This document shows, piece by piece, positions 1-9,160 of a DNA stretch of 39,200 nucleotides. Source of the DNA: Variovorax sp. CF313 (GTDB taxonomy: Bacteria; Pseudomonadota; Gammaproteobacteria; Burkholderiales; Burkholderiaceae_C); assembly GCF_000282635.1 (NCBI RefSeq), contig NZ_AKIW01000029.1, forward strand, positions 1-39,200, written 5' to 3'. Position 1 is the stretch's first letter, and each line of letters begins with the position of its first letter. The translations under genes and the position numbers were made by a program. The notes below the pieces were generated by a model. It did no database searches, had not been told where the DNA came from, and was given only the letters and a program-made list of their open reading frames with translations.

Positions 1-104
1 TTCGTGGAACGCCGCGGAACCGGCTTTGCCGGGCCGCAGGCGTTGCCCCCAGCGAGGGGGTGTGCGTAGCGACACGAAGTGCGCGAAGCATGGGGAGTGC
101 CTGT
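1..104 (+). repeat. Dispersed ~100-nt stem-loop repeat, copy A
   Basis: This stretch matches two other places in the window (18019-18130, inverted, and 35659-35764). It carries three short palindromes: CCGGC-ttt-GCCGG at 20-32, CCCCC-agcga-GGGGG at 46-60 and CACGAAGTG at 73-81. It sits directly after the stop codon of the minus-strand gene ending at 105, so it would be transcribed as that gene's 3' tail. The left boundary may be cut by the window edge. Confidence 0.75.
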
Positions 105-2840
105 TCACGCCCCGACGGAGCGCAGCGATTCGGAGGTCAGCGTGAAGTAGCGTGTGCCGATGGCGTCCGACACATGGTAGGCCGCCGTCTCGCAGTTGGC
201 GAGCAGTTCGGCGAGGGCCGGATAGTTGCCATGAGGCCCCGTGGCGCAGAGGTGTTCGAGCGTCCAGCTGGCCGGATCGGACAACTCGTACGACAGCGCC
301 GTCAGCTTGCCGGGCGCACTGCCGGCCAGCCGGGCGATGCGTCCGCGCAGCGTCTGCGTGACCCATGCGAGCGAGCGCGGATTCTCGGCGTCGAGCACCA
401 GCAGGTCGACCATGGTGGCGACGTCGCGGCGCTGCTGGTAGCGGGCATGGAAGGTGATGGTGCTGTCGAACAGCGCCACCATCGCCTCGAAGCCGCTGAC
501 CTCGTGCACGGCGCCGTTCTCGAAGCCGGCCTCCAGCGCGTTCGACAGGAAGCCCAGGCGTTCGATGTGGCGGCCGATGGACAGCAGGCGCCAGGCATCG
601 TCGCGCGTCATGCGGTCGGTTTGCGCGCCGGTCATGGCGGCCAGCGCGGTGCTGGCGGATTCGAGGGCGCGCAGCGCGGCGCCGGTGGCAAAGCTGCCTT
701 CGCCGGCCTGCTCGGCCGCGCGGCGCAGGAAGTCGGCCTCGGCGCGCACGATCTGGTTCCAGTTGTCCTGCGACAGGCGTTCGCGCACGGCGGCGGCGGC
801 CTGCCGGATGCACATCAGGCTGAAGCCCACGCTGCCGCCGCGCTCCACGTCGCCGAGTTCGGCGATCAGTGCGCGTTCGAACACCCGGCGCGACTTCGGC
901 GCACTGGGCGCCTCGGCTGGCACCAGTGCGTTGCGCAGCGCCATGCGGTGCAGCCATTCGAGCAGCGGGCGCGACGACTGGTCTTCGCTGCCCAGCAGGT
1001 TGAGCGTGAGGCGCGCGAGGCGTACGGCGTTCTCGGCGCGCTCGGTGTAGCGCCCGAGCCAGAACATGTTCTCCGCGGCGCGGCTGGTGACGGGGGCGCG
1101 GTGCCGCGCGAGCGAGGCCGGCGTGGCGTGCGGCTGCAGCAGCGTGGTGCGGTCGACCTCGCCGTGGGTCTGCACCCACACGTCGGCGCTGCTGCCGCCG
1201 CGCTGCATCGATGCGATCTGTGCGTCGGGCCCCGCGAGCCGGGCCAGGCCGCCGGGCAGCACGCGCCACGATTGCGCGCCGTCGCTCACCGCGAACACGC
1301 GCAGCAGCACTGCGCGCGGCGCGATGTGGCCCGGGCCCATGTCGTTGGCCCAGGTGGGCATCTGCGACAGCGGCAGATAGCCCTGCACGGTGTGGCCGTC
1401 GCCTTCGCGCACGATGCGGCCGGCCCATTCGTCGAGCTCGCGCCGTCCGAGCTGGCTGCCGAGCACGGCGTCGAAGCTGGCGTGGCCGTCGAAGCCGGGG
1501 TAGGTGGGCTTGATGGCGCAGTCGGCCAGTTGCGGCAGCACCGATTCGAGCGCCGCGCGCTCGCCGCACCACCAGGTGGGCAACGCGGGCAGCTTGAGCT
1601 TCTCGCCGATCAGGCGGCGCGCCAGGCCCGGCAGGAAGCCGAGCAGCGCGGGCGATTCGAGGAACGCCGAGCCCGGCATGTTGGCCACCAGCACATTGCC
1701 GGCGCGAATGGCCTGCAGCAGGCCGGGCACGCCGAGCGTGGAATCGGGGCGCAGCTCCAGCGGGTCGAGGAACTGGTCGTCGAGCCGCTTGATGAGGCCG
1801 TGCACCGGGCGCAGGCCCTGCAGCGTCTTGAGGTACAGCCGCTGGTCGCGCACCGTGAGGTCGCTGCCCTCGACCAGCGTGAGGCCCAGGTAGCGCGCGA
1901 GGTAGGCGTGCTCGAAATAGGTTTCGTTGTACGGGCCGGGCGTGAGCAGCGCGATGTGCGGCGGCACGCCGGCCGGGCACATGTGCTGCAGGCCTTCCAT
2001 CATGGCGCTGTAGGTGGCGGCCAGGCGCTGCACGTGCAGCGCTTCGAAGGCCTGCGGAAACTGCCGCGTGATGGCCAAACGGTTCTCGAGCAGGTAGCCC
2101 AGGCCCGAAGGCGCCTGGGTGCGCTGCGAGACCACCCACCAGTTGCCGTCGGGGCCGCGCGCGAGGTCGAAGGCCGCGATGTGCAGCCAGGTGTCGCCCG
2201 GCGGCTTGACGCCGTGCAGCGCGCGCAGGTAGCCGGGGTGGCCGCGCACCAGCGCCGGCGGAATGAGCCCTTCGGCCAGCAGCTGCTGCGGGCCGTAGAC
2301 GTCGGCCATCACGCGGTCGAGCACGCGCACGCGCTGCAGCACGCCGGCCTCGATCTGGCTCCAGCTCTCGGGCGAGACGATCAGCGGGAACAGGTCGAGC
2401 GACCATGGCCGCTGCGGGCCGTTGGCGTCGGCGTACACGTTGTAGGTGACGCCGTTGTCGCGGATCTGGCGCTCGAGGCTGGCTGCACGCCGGGGCAGGT
2501 CGCTGAAGCCGTCGGGGCCGAGTTGATCGAAGAAGGCGTTCCAGGCGGGCGTGAGCGGCGGTTGTTCGCCGGGCGGGGCCTGTGTCTGCGTCTGGGACTG
2601 GGATTGGGACTGCGATTGAGACTGGCCAGACGCTACCGGCCGCTCACCGGCGGTGTCATAGAGCGGCGCAGCGGCGGCAGGCACGGCTCCCGCCGCCGGC
2701 CGCACGGGCGCAGCCGCCGTGGCCGCTCCGCGCAGTTCATCGAAATGACCGGGCAGGGCCGCAGGGGCGAGCGCCGACGCCAGGGCAGCTGGAAACTCCA
2801 GCGCCTCGGCGTCGAACAGGGATTCGTTCAAAGGTTCCAC
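105..2840 (-). CDS. Fused circularly permuted ATP-grasp / alpha-E domain protein
   Basis: This 911-aa protein joins two domains that are separate genes at 9161-11628. A low-complexity Ala/Pro-rich leader (1-95) contains a run of alternating Gln-Ser/Gln-Thr at about 73-87. A circularly permuted type 2 ATP-grasp region follows (about 95-570), then an alpha-E helical domain beginning near 589 (ENMFWLGRYTERAENAVRLA). The family is predicted (Iyer, Aravind and colleagues) to make or attach small peptides with a transglutaminase-like partner. That partner is the gene immediately upstream at 2903-6415, 62 nt away on the same strand. Compared with the split paralogue, the metal-binding EDN motif is SQR (238-240) and the GAGGYG loop is not recognisable, so this ATP-grasp may be inactive. 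The start is GTG at 2840 with no clear Shine-Dalgarno. Family call is firm; the role is unproven. Confidence 0.9.
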   Translation of the reverse strand: MEPLNESLFDAEALEFPAALASALAPAALPGHFDELRGAATAAAPVRPAAGAVPAAAAPLYDTAGERPVASGQSQSQSQSQSQTQTQAPPGEQPPLTPAWNAFFDQLGPDGFSDLPRRAASLERQIRDNGVTYNVYADANGPQRPWSLDLFPLIVSPESWSQIEAGVLQRVRVLDRVMADVYGPQQLLAEGLIPPALVRGHPGYLRALHGVKPPGDTWLHIAAFDLARGPDGNWWVVSQRTQAPSGLGYLLENRLAITRQFPQAFEALHVQRLAATYSAMMEGLQHMCPAGVPPHIALLTPGPYNETYFEHAYLARYLGLTLVEGSDLTVRDQRLYLKTLQGLRPVHGLIKRLDDQFLDPLELRPDSTLGVPGLLQAIRAGNVLVANMPGSAFLESPALLGFLPGLARRLIGEKLKLPALPTWWCGERAALESVLPQLADCAIKPTYPGFDGHASFDAVLGSQLGRRELDEWAGRIVREGDGHTVQGYLPLSQMPTWANDMGPGHIAPRAVLLRVFAVSDGAQSWRVLPGGLARLAGPDAQIASMQRGGSSADVWVQTHGEVDRTTLLQPHATPASLARHRAPVTSRAAENMFWLGRYTERAENAVRLARLTLNLLGSEDQSSRPLLEWLHRMALRNALVPAEAPSAPKSRRVFERALIAELGDVERGGSVGFSLMCIRQAAAAVRERLSQDNWNQIVRAEADFLRRAAEQAGEGSFATGAALRALESASTALAAMTGAQTDRMTRDDAWRLLSIGRHIERLGFLSNALEAGFENGAVHEVSGFEAMVALFDSTITFHARYQQRRDVATMVDLLVLDAENPRSLAWVTQTLRGRIARLAGSAPGKLTALSYELSDPASWTLEHLCATGPHGNYPALAELLANCETAAYHVSDAIGTRYFTLTSESLRSVGA

Positions 2841-2902
2841 AGGGGTGGATTGTCACACTGCCGTCACGGGGCGTCCGTTCGGGCAGCGTGCCGAATGACC
2901 CC

Positions 2903-5900
2903 TTACCGCCGCAGGTCCAGCGTGAACGGGAATTCGCGGCTGCCCGGCAGCTCGATGGTCGCCGGGGGCGTGCGCATGAGGCCGGGCGTGTGTCCGGTGC
3001 GGGTGAAGCGCGAATGGCGGCGGCTTTCGGCCTCGTAGGCATTGACCGGGAAGGTGTCGTAGTTGCGCCCGCCCGGGTGGGCGACGAAGTACTGGCAGCC
3101 GCCCAGCGAGCGCTTCATCCAGGTGTCGACCAGGTCGAAGGTCAGCGGCGCATGGGCCTTGATGCTCGGGTGCAGCGCCGACGGCGGGTTCCAGGCCTTG
3201 TAGCGCACGCCGGCCACGAACTCGCCCGTGACGCCGGTGGGCTGCAGCGGCAGCACCTTGCCGTTGACGGTGACGACATGGCGGCTTTCGTTCAGGCCGG
3301 TCACGCGCACCTCGATGCGCTCGAGCGACGAATCGACATAGCGCACCGTGCCGCCGGCCGAGCCTTCCTCTCCCATCACGTGCCATGGCTCCAGCGCATT
3401 GCGCAGCGACAGCTCCACGCCCATCGCCTGCATCTGGCCCACGAGCGGGAAGCGGAACTCGAAATGCGGCGCGAACCAGTCGGCGTCGAAGGCGTAGCCG
3501 GCCTGGCGCATCTCGCTGATGACGTCGTCGAAGTCCATCTTCACGAAGGTCGGCAGCAGGAAACGGTCGTGCAGCTCGGTGCCCCAGCGCGTGACGGGGG
3601 CCTTGTAGGGCTCGTCCCAGAAGCGGGCCACCAGCGCGCGGATCAGCAATTGCTGCGCGATGCTCATGCGCGCATGCGGCGGCATCTCGAAGGCGCGCAG
3701 CTCCAGCAGGCCGAGGCGGCCGGTGCTCGAGTCGGGCGAGTAGAGCTTGTCGATGCAGAACTCGCTGCGGTGCGTGTTGCCCGACACGTCGATCAGGATG
3801 TTGCGCAGCGTGCGGTCGACCAGCCATGCGGGCAGGTTGGCGCCGTAGATCTCGCGGTTCTTAGCGATCTCTTTCAGCGCGATTTCCAGCTCGTAGACCT
3901 GGTCGTTGCGCGCTTCGTCCACGCGCGGCGCCTGGCTGGTCGGGCCGATGAACATGCCCGAGAACAAATAGCTCAGCGACGGGTGGTTGTGCCAGTACAG
4001 CAGCAGGCTGGCCAGCAGCTCGGGCCGGCGCAGGAAGGGGCTGTCGGCCGGCGTGGCGCCGCCCATCACGAAGTGGTTGCCGCCGCCGGTGCCGGTGTGG
4101 CGGCCGTCGGTCATGAACTTCTCGGCCGACAGGCGGGTTTCGAAGGCGGCGTTGTAGAGGAACTCGGTGTGATCGACCAGTTCCTTCCAGTTGTGCGCCG
4201 GGTGGATGTTGACCTCGATCACGCCCGGGTCGGGGGTGACGGCCAGCATCTTCAGGCGCGGGTCGCGCGGCGGCGGATAGCCTTCCATCACGATGCGCAT
4301 GCCGAGTTCGCGCGCGGTGGCTTCGACGGCCGCGACGAGGTCGAGATAGTCCTCCAGGCGCGCGAGCGGCGGCATGAAGACGTAGAGCACGCCCGAGGCA
4401 TTGCCCTTCTTCTCGGCCGCGGGGCCGTTGGCGCGGCGCGGGTCGCGCACTTCGACGCACAGCGCAGTGCGCGTGACCCAGTGGGCCGATTCGCCGCGCA
4501 GCGGCTGGCGCGCGGTGGTGGACGACTTGTCGGCAGCCTCGTCGGCGGCCGTGGCTGCGTCGCCTTCGCCTGCACTGCCCGGTGCCTGCATGCGCAGCGA
4601 GGCCGCCACGACGGGCGGCGTGCCGAAGGCATAGGGCACGGCGCCGCGGTCACCCTCCGCACCGCCTGCCGCCACGGCATAGCGCGCACGGTAGTCGGCC
4701 GCGCTCGGCAGCGCACCGCGCGGCGCGGTCGGGTCGCGCTCGATCAGGTAAGGATAGTCGCCTTTGCTCGCCCACGGCTGCGAGTCGAGCGGCAGGCGGT
4801 AGCCCATGGGCGAGTCGCCCGGGATCAGGTAAAGCCGGTCGTCGCGCAGGAACCAGGGCCCGGTCTTCCAGCCGGGGCCGGCGAGCGCGGGTGCATCGCT
4901 GTTCGCGTTGCCGGGCTCGATGGGCAGCATGTAGCCGATCACCGCGTCGAGCTTCTGCGTGAACACGCGGCGCAGGCGCACGCGCTCGAGTTCGTCGTCG
5001 AGCTTCGACTCGAAGGGGTCGACGTTCACCGGCAGGCGGCGTTCGCGCCAGAGGTAGTAGTAGGTGTCTTCGTAGCCGGGCTGGATGTAGCGCTCGGTCA
5101 GGCCGAGCTTGTGCGCCAGCACGGTGGTGAAGCGGCGCGCGTCCTCGCTCGTGTACTGCGTGGGAAAACGCTCGTCGGCGAAGAGCTCGGGGTCGTGCCA
5201 CAGCGTCTGGCCGTCGGCGCGCCAGAAGATCGACAGCGCCCAGCGCGGCAGCTGCTCGCCCGGGTACCACTTGCCTTGGCCGAAATGCAGGAAGCCGCCC
5301 TTGCCGTACTCGGCGCGCAGCTTGTGCACGAGTTCGGTGGCGTAGCCGCGCTTGGTGGGGCCGAGCGCGTCGGTGTTCCATTCGGGCGCGTCGCGGTCGC
5401 TGGTGGCCACGTAGGTGGGCTCGCCGCCCATGGTGAGGCGCACGTCGCCGGCCTTCAGGCGCGCATCGACGGCGTCGCCCAGGGCCAGCACTTCGGACCA
5501 TTGCTCTTCGGTGTAGGGCTTGGTGACGCGCGGCGATTCGTAGATGCGCGTGACCTTCATTTCATGGCCGAACTCGACCTCCGACTCATCCACGCCGCCC
5601 TCGATGGGCGCGGCGCTCGATGGTGTGGGCGTGCAGGCCAGCGGAATGTGGCCTTCGCCGGCCAGCAGGCCCGAGGTGGCGTCGAGGCCGATCCAGCCTG
5701 CGCCCGGCAGGAACACCTCGCACCAGGCGTGCAGGTCGGTGAAGTCGACCGTGGTGCCGCTCGGGCCGTCGAGCGCCTTCACGTCGGGCGTGAGCTGGAT
5801 CAGGTAGCCCGAGACGAAACGCGCGGCCAGTCCGCAGTGGCGCAGCAGCTGCACCAGCAGCCAGCCCGAGTCGCGGCAGGAGCCGCTGCCGCTGGCAAGC

Positions 5901-6415
5901 GTTTCTTCCGGCGTCTGCACGCCGGGCTCCATGCGGATCAGGTAGTTGACGTCCTGCTGCACCTGCTGGTTGATGCCGACCAGGAAGTCGATGGTGCGCT
6001 GCTCCTTGCGCTCGATCTTGTCGAGGTAGGCCTGCAGCAGCGGCGTGGGCGTTTCGGTGACGAGGTAGGGCGCGAGTTCTTCGGCCTGCGACTGCGTGTA
6101 CTTGAAAGGGAAGTTCTCGGCCTGCGGCTCGAGGAAGAAGTCGAACGGGTTGTAGACCGCCATCTCGACCACGAGGTCGACCGTGACCTTGAATTCGCGC
6201 GTCTTCTCGGGGAACACCAGCCGTGCCTGGTAGTTGGCGAAGGGGTCCTGCATCCAGTTGACGAAGTGCTCGGCCGGCTCGACCCGCAGCGAGTACGAGA
6301 TCACGTTGCTGCGGCAATGCGGCGCGGGCCGCAAGCGCACGACCTGTGGGCCCAACTGCACCGGGCGGTCGTATTTGTAGTGGGTGACGTGGTGGAGAGC
6401 GGCGTGAATGGACAT
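2903..6415 (-). CDS. Large transglutaminase-like protein (DUF2126 family)
   Basis: An 1170-aa protein starting with a bacterial transglutaminase N-terminal domain (about 1-90) and then a papain-fold transglutaminase core. The catalytic triad is visible as Cys180 (SGSCRDSGW), His229 (DLHAWCEV) and Asp245 (GLDATSG). The remaining ~850 residues are the long DUF2126-type C-terminal region. This includes MGGEPTYV and a stretch resembling glutamine-synthetase/amidoligase-like folds by family knowledge; I cannot confirm that fold by eye. It is probably the first gene of a two-gene unit with the fused ATP-grasp/alpha-E gene downstream, a pairing typical of these predicted peptide-modification systems. 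It has no signal peptide and is probably cytoplasmic. The ATG at 6415 is preceded by an A-rich stretch and no clear Shine-Dalgarno. Confidence 0.9.
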   Translation of the reverse strand: MSIHAALHHVTHYKYDRPVQLGPQVVRLRPAPHCRSNVISYSLRVEPAEHFVNWMQDPFANYQARLVFPEKTREFKVTVDLVVEMAVYNPFDFFLEPQAENFPFKYTQSQAEELAPYLVTETPTPLLQAYLDKIERKEQRTIDFLVGINQQVQQDVNYLIRMEPGVQTPEETLASGSGSCRDSGWLLVQLLRHCGLAARFVSGYLIQLTPDVKALDGPSGTTVDFTDLHAWCEVFLPGAGWIGLDATSGLLAGEGHIPLACTPTPSSAAPIEGGVDESEVEFGHEMKVTRIYESPRVTKPYTEEQWSEVLALGDAVDARLKAGDVRLTMGGEPTYVATSDRDAPEWNTDALGPTKRGYATELVHKLRAEYGKGGFLHFGQGKWYPGEQLPRWALSIFWRADGQTLWHDPELFADERFPTQYTSEDARRFTTVLAHKLGLTERYIQPGYEDTYYYLWRERRLPVNVDPFESKLDDELERVRLRRVFTQKLDAVIGYMLPIEPGNANSDAPALAGPGWKTGPWFLRDDRLYLIPGDSPMGYRLPLDSQPWASKGDYPYLIERDPTAPRGALPSAADYRARYAVAAGGAEGDRGAVPYAFGTPPVVAASLRMQAPGSAGEGDAATAADEAADKSSTTARQPLRGESAHWVTRTALCVEVRDPRRANGPAAEKKGNASGVLYVFMPPLARLEDYLDLVAAVEATARELGMRIVMEGYPPPRDPRLKMLAVTPDPGVIEVNIHPAHNWKELVDHTEFLYNAAFETRLSAEKFMTDGRHTGTGGGNHFVMGGATPADSPFLRRPELLASLLLYWHNHPSLSYLFSGMFIGPTSQAPRVDEARNDQVYELEIALKEIAKNREIYGANLPAWLVDRTLRNILIDVSGNTHRSEFCIDKLYSPDSSTGRLGLLELRAFEMPPHARMSIAQQLLIRALVARFWDEPYKAPVTRWGTELHDRFLLPTFVKMDFDDVISEMRQAGYAFDADWFAPHFEFRFPLVGQMQAMGVELSLRNALEPWHVMGEEGSAGGTVRYVDSSLERIEVRVTGLNESRHVVTVNGKVLPLQPTGVTGEFVAGVRYKAWNPPSALHPSIKAHAPLTFDLVDTWMKRSLGGCQYFVAHPGGRNYDTFPVNAYEAESRRHSRFTRTGHTPGLMRTPPATIELPGSREFPFTLDLRR

Positions 6416-6556
6416 GCGTTTTTATGTGCAGTGCTGCGAGATTGCATCGAAAAGATGTCTCTTGTGAGACGCATACTAGCCCAGTTGCAAAGCAATTAAC
6501 GCGCCACTGAGCGTGACTTTGGGGAGGGTTTGCATCATGGGTTCGGGAGTTTCTCG
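6416..6556. promoter_or_regulatory. Divergent intergenic region with two small palindromes
   Basis: This is the only spacer between the minus-strand transglutaminase gene and plus-strand comEC, so promoters for both must lie here or inside coding sequence. It is less GC-rich than its surroundings. It holds an inverted repeat GTCTC-ttgt-GAGAC at 6457-6470 and a palindrome TTGC-aaa-GCAA at 6485-6495. Either could be an operator. I see no convincing -35/-10 pair. Confidence 0.4.
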
Positions 6557-8998
6557 TTGACGCCGTTTCGCGCGTCCGGTGCCGCCGCGGGCAGATCGTG
6601 GGTGTTCGCGGCGCTGTGCGGTTCGCTGCTCGGTGCGGTCCTGCAGTTGCAGCAGGCAGGGCTTTGGCGGGCATGGATGTATGCGGGTTTGCTGCTCGGG
6701 GCCGGGGCCGGCCTGTGGTGGTGGCGGCGCCTGTCGGGCCGAGGGCTGTTGTTGGCCTCGCTCGTGTGCGGCGCAATGGCGGGTGCGGGGCTTGCGGGAT
6801 GGCGCGCCGCCATCTACGCGGGCGGTGCGCTGAACCCGGCGCTCGAAGGGCGCGACCTGCAGGTCACCGGTGTCGTGTCGGAGATGCCCCAGCGCAGCGA
6901 GGGCGGGACGCGGTTCCGTCTGGATGTCGAGTCTGCGGGCTGGGCCGACCCCGGCGAGGAGGGGCGGCCCACCGTGCCTGATCGCATTGCCCTCGGCTGG
7001 TATTCGGAAGGTTCAGGCCTGTGGGACCGGGCGTCGGAAGGCCGCACGCCGCCGGCCAGCGCTGTCGGCCCCCTCCACGCCGGCGAGCGATGGCGCCTGA
7101 CGGTGCGCCTCAAGGCGCCGCACGGCAACCGCAATCCCCACGGCTTCGACAGCGAACTCTGGATGTGGGAGCAGGGCCTGCATGCCGGCGGCACTGTGCG
7201 AACCGGCACGCGCGATGCGGCGCCCGCGCTCGTTGCGCCAACGTGGCGGCATCCCATCGAGCGCGCACGCGAAGCCGTGCGCGACGCCGTCTTCGAACGC
7301 GTGCTCGACCGTGCCCGGGCAGGCGTGATTGCGGCCCTGGTTACCGGCGACCAGAGCGCCATCGACCGCTCGGGCTGGGACGTCTTCCGCGCCACGGGCG
7401 TGGCGCACCTGATGTCGATCTCCGGCCTCCACGTCACCATGTTCGCCTGGCTGGCCGCGCACGTCGTCGGCCTGCTGTGGCGGCGCAGCGCGTGGCTGAT
7501 GCTGCGCCTGCCCGCGCAGCAGGCCGCGCTGGTGGGCGGCGTGCTGCTCGCCACGCTCTATGCGCTGTTCAGCGGCTGGGGCGTGCCTTCGCAGCGCACG
7601 GTCTGGATGCTGGCGACGGTCGCGCTGCTGCGCCTCACGGGCCGGCGCTGGCCCTGGCCGCATGTGTGGCTGTTGACGGCGGCCGTGGTGGTCGCGCTCG
7701 ATCCCTGGGCCTTGATGCAGGCCGGTTTCTGGCTCAGCTTCGTGGCGGTGGGCGTGCTGTTCGCCACCGACGCCGGGGTGCCCGGAGAGCGGAAGACCGG
7801 CGCGTCTTCCCGCCTGCTCCAGTTCCTGCGTGAGCAGTGGGTCATCACGCTCGCGATCACGCCGCTCAGCCTGCTGTTGTTCCAGCAGGTTTCGCTGATC
7901 GGCCTGTTGGCCAATGCGGTGGCGATCCCTTGGGTCACGCTGGTGATCACGCCTCTGGCGATGCTCGGCGTGGCCGTGGCGCCGCTGTGGGATCTGGCGG
8001 CCCGCGCCGTGCAGGTGCTGGCGCTGCTGCTGCAATGGCTGGCCGGGCTGCCGTATGCCACGCTCTCGGTGGCCGCGCCGCCCTGGTGGATGGCCGCCTG
8101 CGGCGTGGCCGGCGGCGCGCTGCTGGCCATGCGGCTGCCCGGGTCGCTGCGCGCCCTCGGCGTTCCGCTGCTGTTGCCGGTGCTGCTGTGGCAGGCACCC
8201 CGGCCCGCGGCCGGCGAATTCGAACTGCTCGCCGCTGACGTCGGCCAGGGCAACGCGGTGCTCGTGCGTACCGCGACACACAGCCTGCTCTACGACGCCG
8301 GCCCGCGCTACAGCTTGGAAAGCGATGCCGGCCATCGCGTGCTCGTGCCGTTGCTGCGGGCATACGGCGAGCGCCTCGACACGCTGGTGCTGAGCCACCG
8401 CGACCTCGACCACACCGGCGGCGCGCCCGCGGTGCTCGCGATGCAGCCGCAGGCCGCGCTGCTGAGTTCCATCGAGGCCACGCACCCGCTGCAGGCGATG
8501 CGTGCGGCGCGGCGTTGCGAGGCGGGGCAGGCCTGGAGCTGGGACGGCGTGCGCTTCGAGGTGCTGCATCCGTTCGACACCGACTACCGCGGCTTCACCA
8601 AACCCAATGCGGTGTCGTGCGTGTTGCGCATCGACAGCGGCCGCGCCGTGGCGCTGCTGGTCGGCGACATTGAGCGGTTGCAGGAGGCGGCGCTCGTCAC
8701 GCGCACGCCGGAACTGCTGCGCGCCGACGTGCTGCTGGTGCCGCATCATGGCAGCAAGACCTCGTCGAGCCCGGCGTTCCTCGACGCGGTGAAGCCGCGC
8801 ATCGCCATCGTCCAGGCGGGGTACCGCAACCGCTTCGGCCATCCGGCGCAGGAAGTGGCGGCGCGCTACCTGGAGCGCGGCGGGCGGCTGGTCGAGAACA
8901 CCCGGTGCGGCGCAGCGCACTGGAGCAGCGTGCGCCCCGGGGACCTGGCCTGCGAGCGCGAGCGGAACGCGCGATATTGGCAGCACAGCCCGCCCTGA
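6557..8998 (+). CDS. comEC: ComEC/Rec2 DNA uptake channel protein
   Basis: This is an inner-membrane protein expected to pass single-stranded DNA into the cytoplasm during transformation. The N-terminal part has several hydrophobic segments, then a ComEC N-terminal domain, then the polytopic Competence domain (HLMSISGLHVTMFAWLAAHV is characteristic). The C-terminus is a metallo-beta-lactamase-like domain with ADVGQGNA, LSHRDLDHTGG and LVPHHGSKTSSSP, so the metal-binding histidines and aspartates appear intact. I prefer the TTG at 6557 (813 aa) because GGGAG lies 7 nt upstream. A TTG at 6530 would add nine residues, but its purine run abuts the start codon. No other competence genes are in the window; comEC is often isolated in this group. 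Confidence 0.92.
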   Translation: MTPFRASGAAAGRSWVFAALCGSLLGAVLQLQQAGLWRAWMYAGLLLGAGAGLWWWRRLSGRGLLLASLVCGAMAGAGLAGWRAAIYAGGALNPALEGRDLQVTGVVSEMPQRSEGGTRFRLDVESAGWADPGEEGRPTVPDRIALGWYSEGSGLWDRASEGRTPPASAVGPLHAGERWRLTVRLKAPHGNRNPHGFDSELWMWEQGLHAGGTVRTGTRDAAPALVAPTWRHPIERAREAVRDAVFERVLDRARAGVIAALVTGDQSAIDRSGWDVFRATGVAHLMSISGLHVTMFAWLAAHVVGLLWRRSAWLMLRLPAQQAALVGGVLLATLYALFSGWGVPSQRTVWMLATVALLRLTGRRWPWPHVWLLTAAVVVALDPWALMQAGFWLSFVAVGVLFATDAGVPGERKTGASSRLLQFLREQWVITLAITPLSLLLFQQVSLIGLLANAVAIPWVTLVITPLAMLGVAVAPLWDLAARAVQVLALLLQWLAGLPYATLSVAAPPWWMAACGVAGGALLAMRLPGSLRALGVPLLLPVLLWQAPRPAAGEFELLAADVGQGNAVLVRTATHSLLYDAGPRYSLESDAGHRVLVPLLRAYGERLDTLVLSHRDLDHTGGAPAVLAMQPQAALLSSIEATHPLQAMRAARRCEAGQAWSWDGVRFEVLHPFDTDYRGFTKPNAVSCVLRIDSGRAVALLVGDIERLQEAALVTRTPELLRADVLLVPHHGSKTSSSPAFLDAVKPRIAIVQAGYRNRFGHPAQEVAARYLERGGRLVENTRCGAAHWSSVRPGDLACERERNARYWQHSPP

Positions 8999-9160
8999 AG
9001 CCGGCTCTGGATTTTCGGGGGAGGCCGTTGTTCCTGCCATCATCGGGACGCTTGCGCCAGGCCGAAAAAAAAAGTCGCTCGACCCGTACGCGGCCTCGGC
9101 ATAAGGGGTTCTACTGGCCCTGAACTTGCTAAGCTATAGCTCAAGGAGATTGGTCGTCCC
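8999..9160 (+). promoter_or_regulatory. Spacer and presumed promoter of the split ATP-grasp/alpha-E operon
   Basis: This is 162 nt between comEC and the ATP-grasp gene. It contains a poly-A run near 9066-9072 and a self-complementary AGCTATAGCT at about 9131-9140 just before the ribosome site. The Shine-Dalgarno GGAG at 9145-9148 is 12 nt from the ATG, longer than usual. No terminator for comEC is evident. Confidence 0.3.

Noticed and set aside
60..3038. A 992-codon open frame on the plus strand, antisense to the fused ATP-grasp gene
   Set aside because: It has Arg/Ala/Gly/Gln-rich composition typical of an antisense shadow in high-GC DNA, no family motif, and the opposite strand encodes a clear protein.
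2582..6499. A 1305-codon plus-strand frame antisense to the large transglutaminase
   Set aside because: It is a shadow frame; the minus-strand product has an intact catalytic triad and family blocks.
7013..9043. A 676-codon minus-strand frame antisense to comEC
   Set aside because: Low-complexity Gln/Arg/His composition and no motif; comEC on the other strand is unambiguous.
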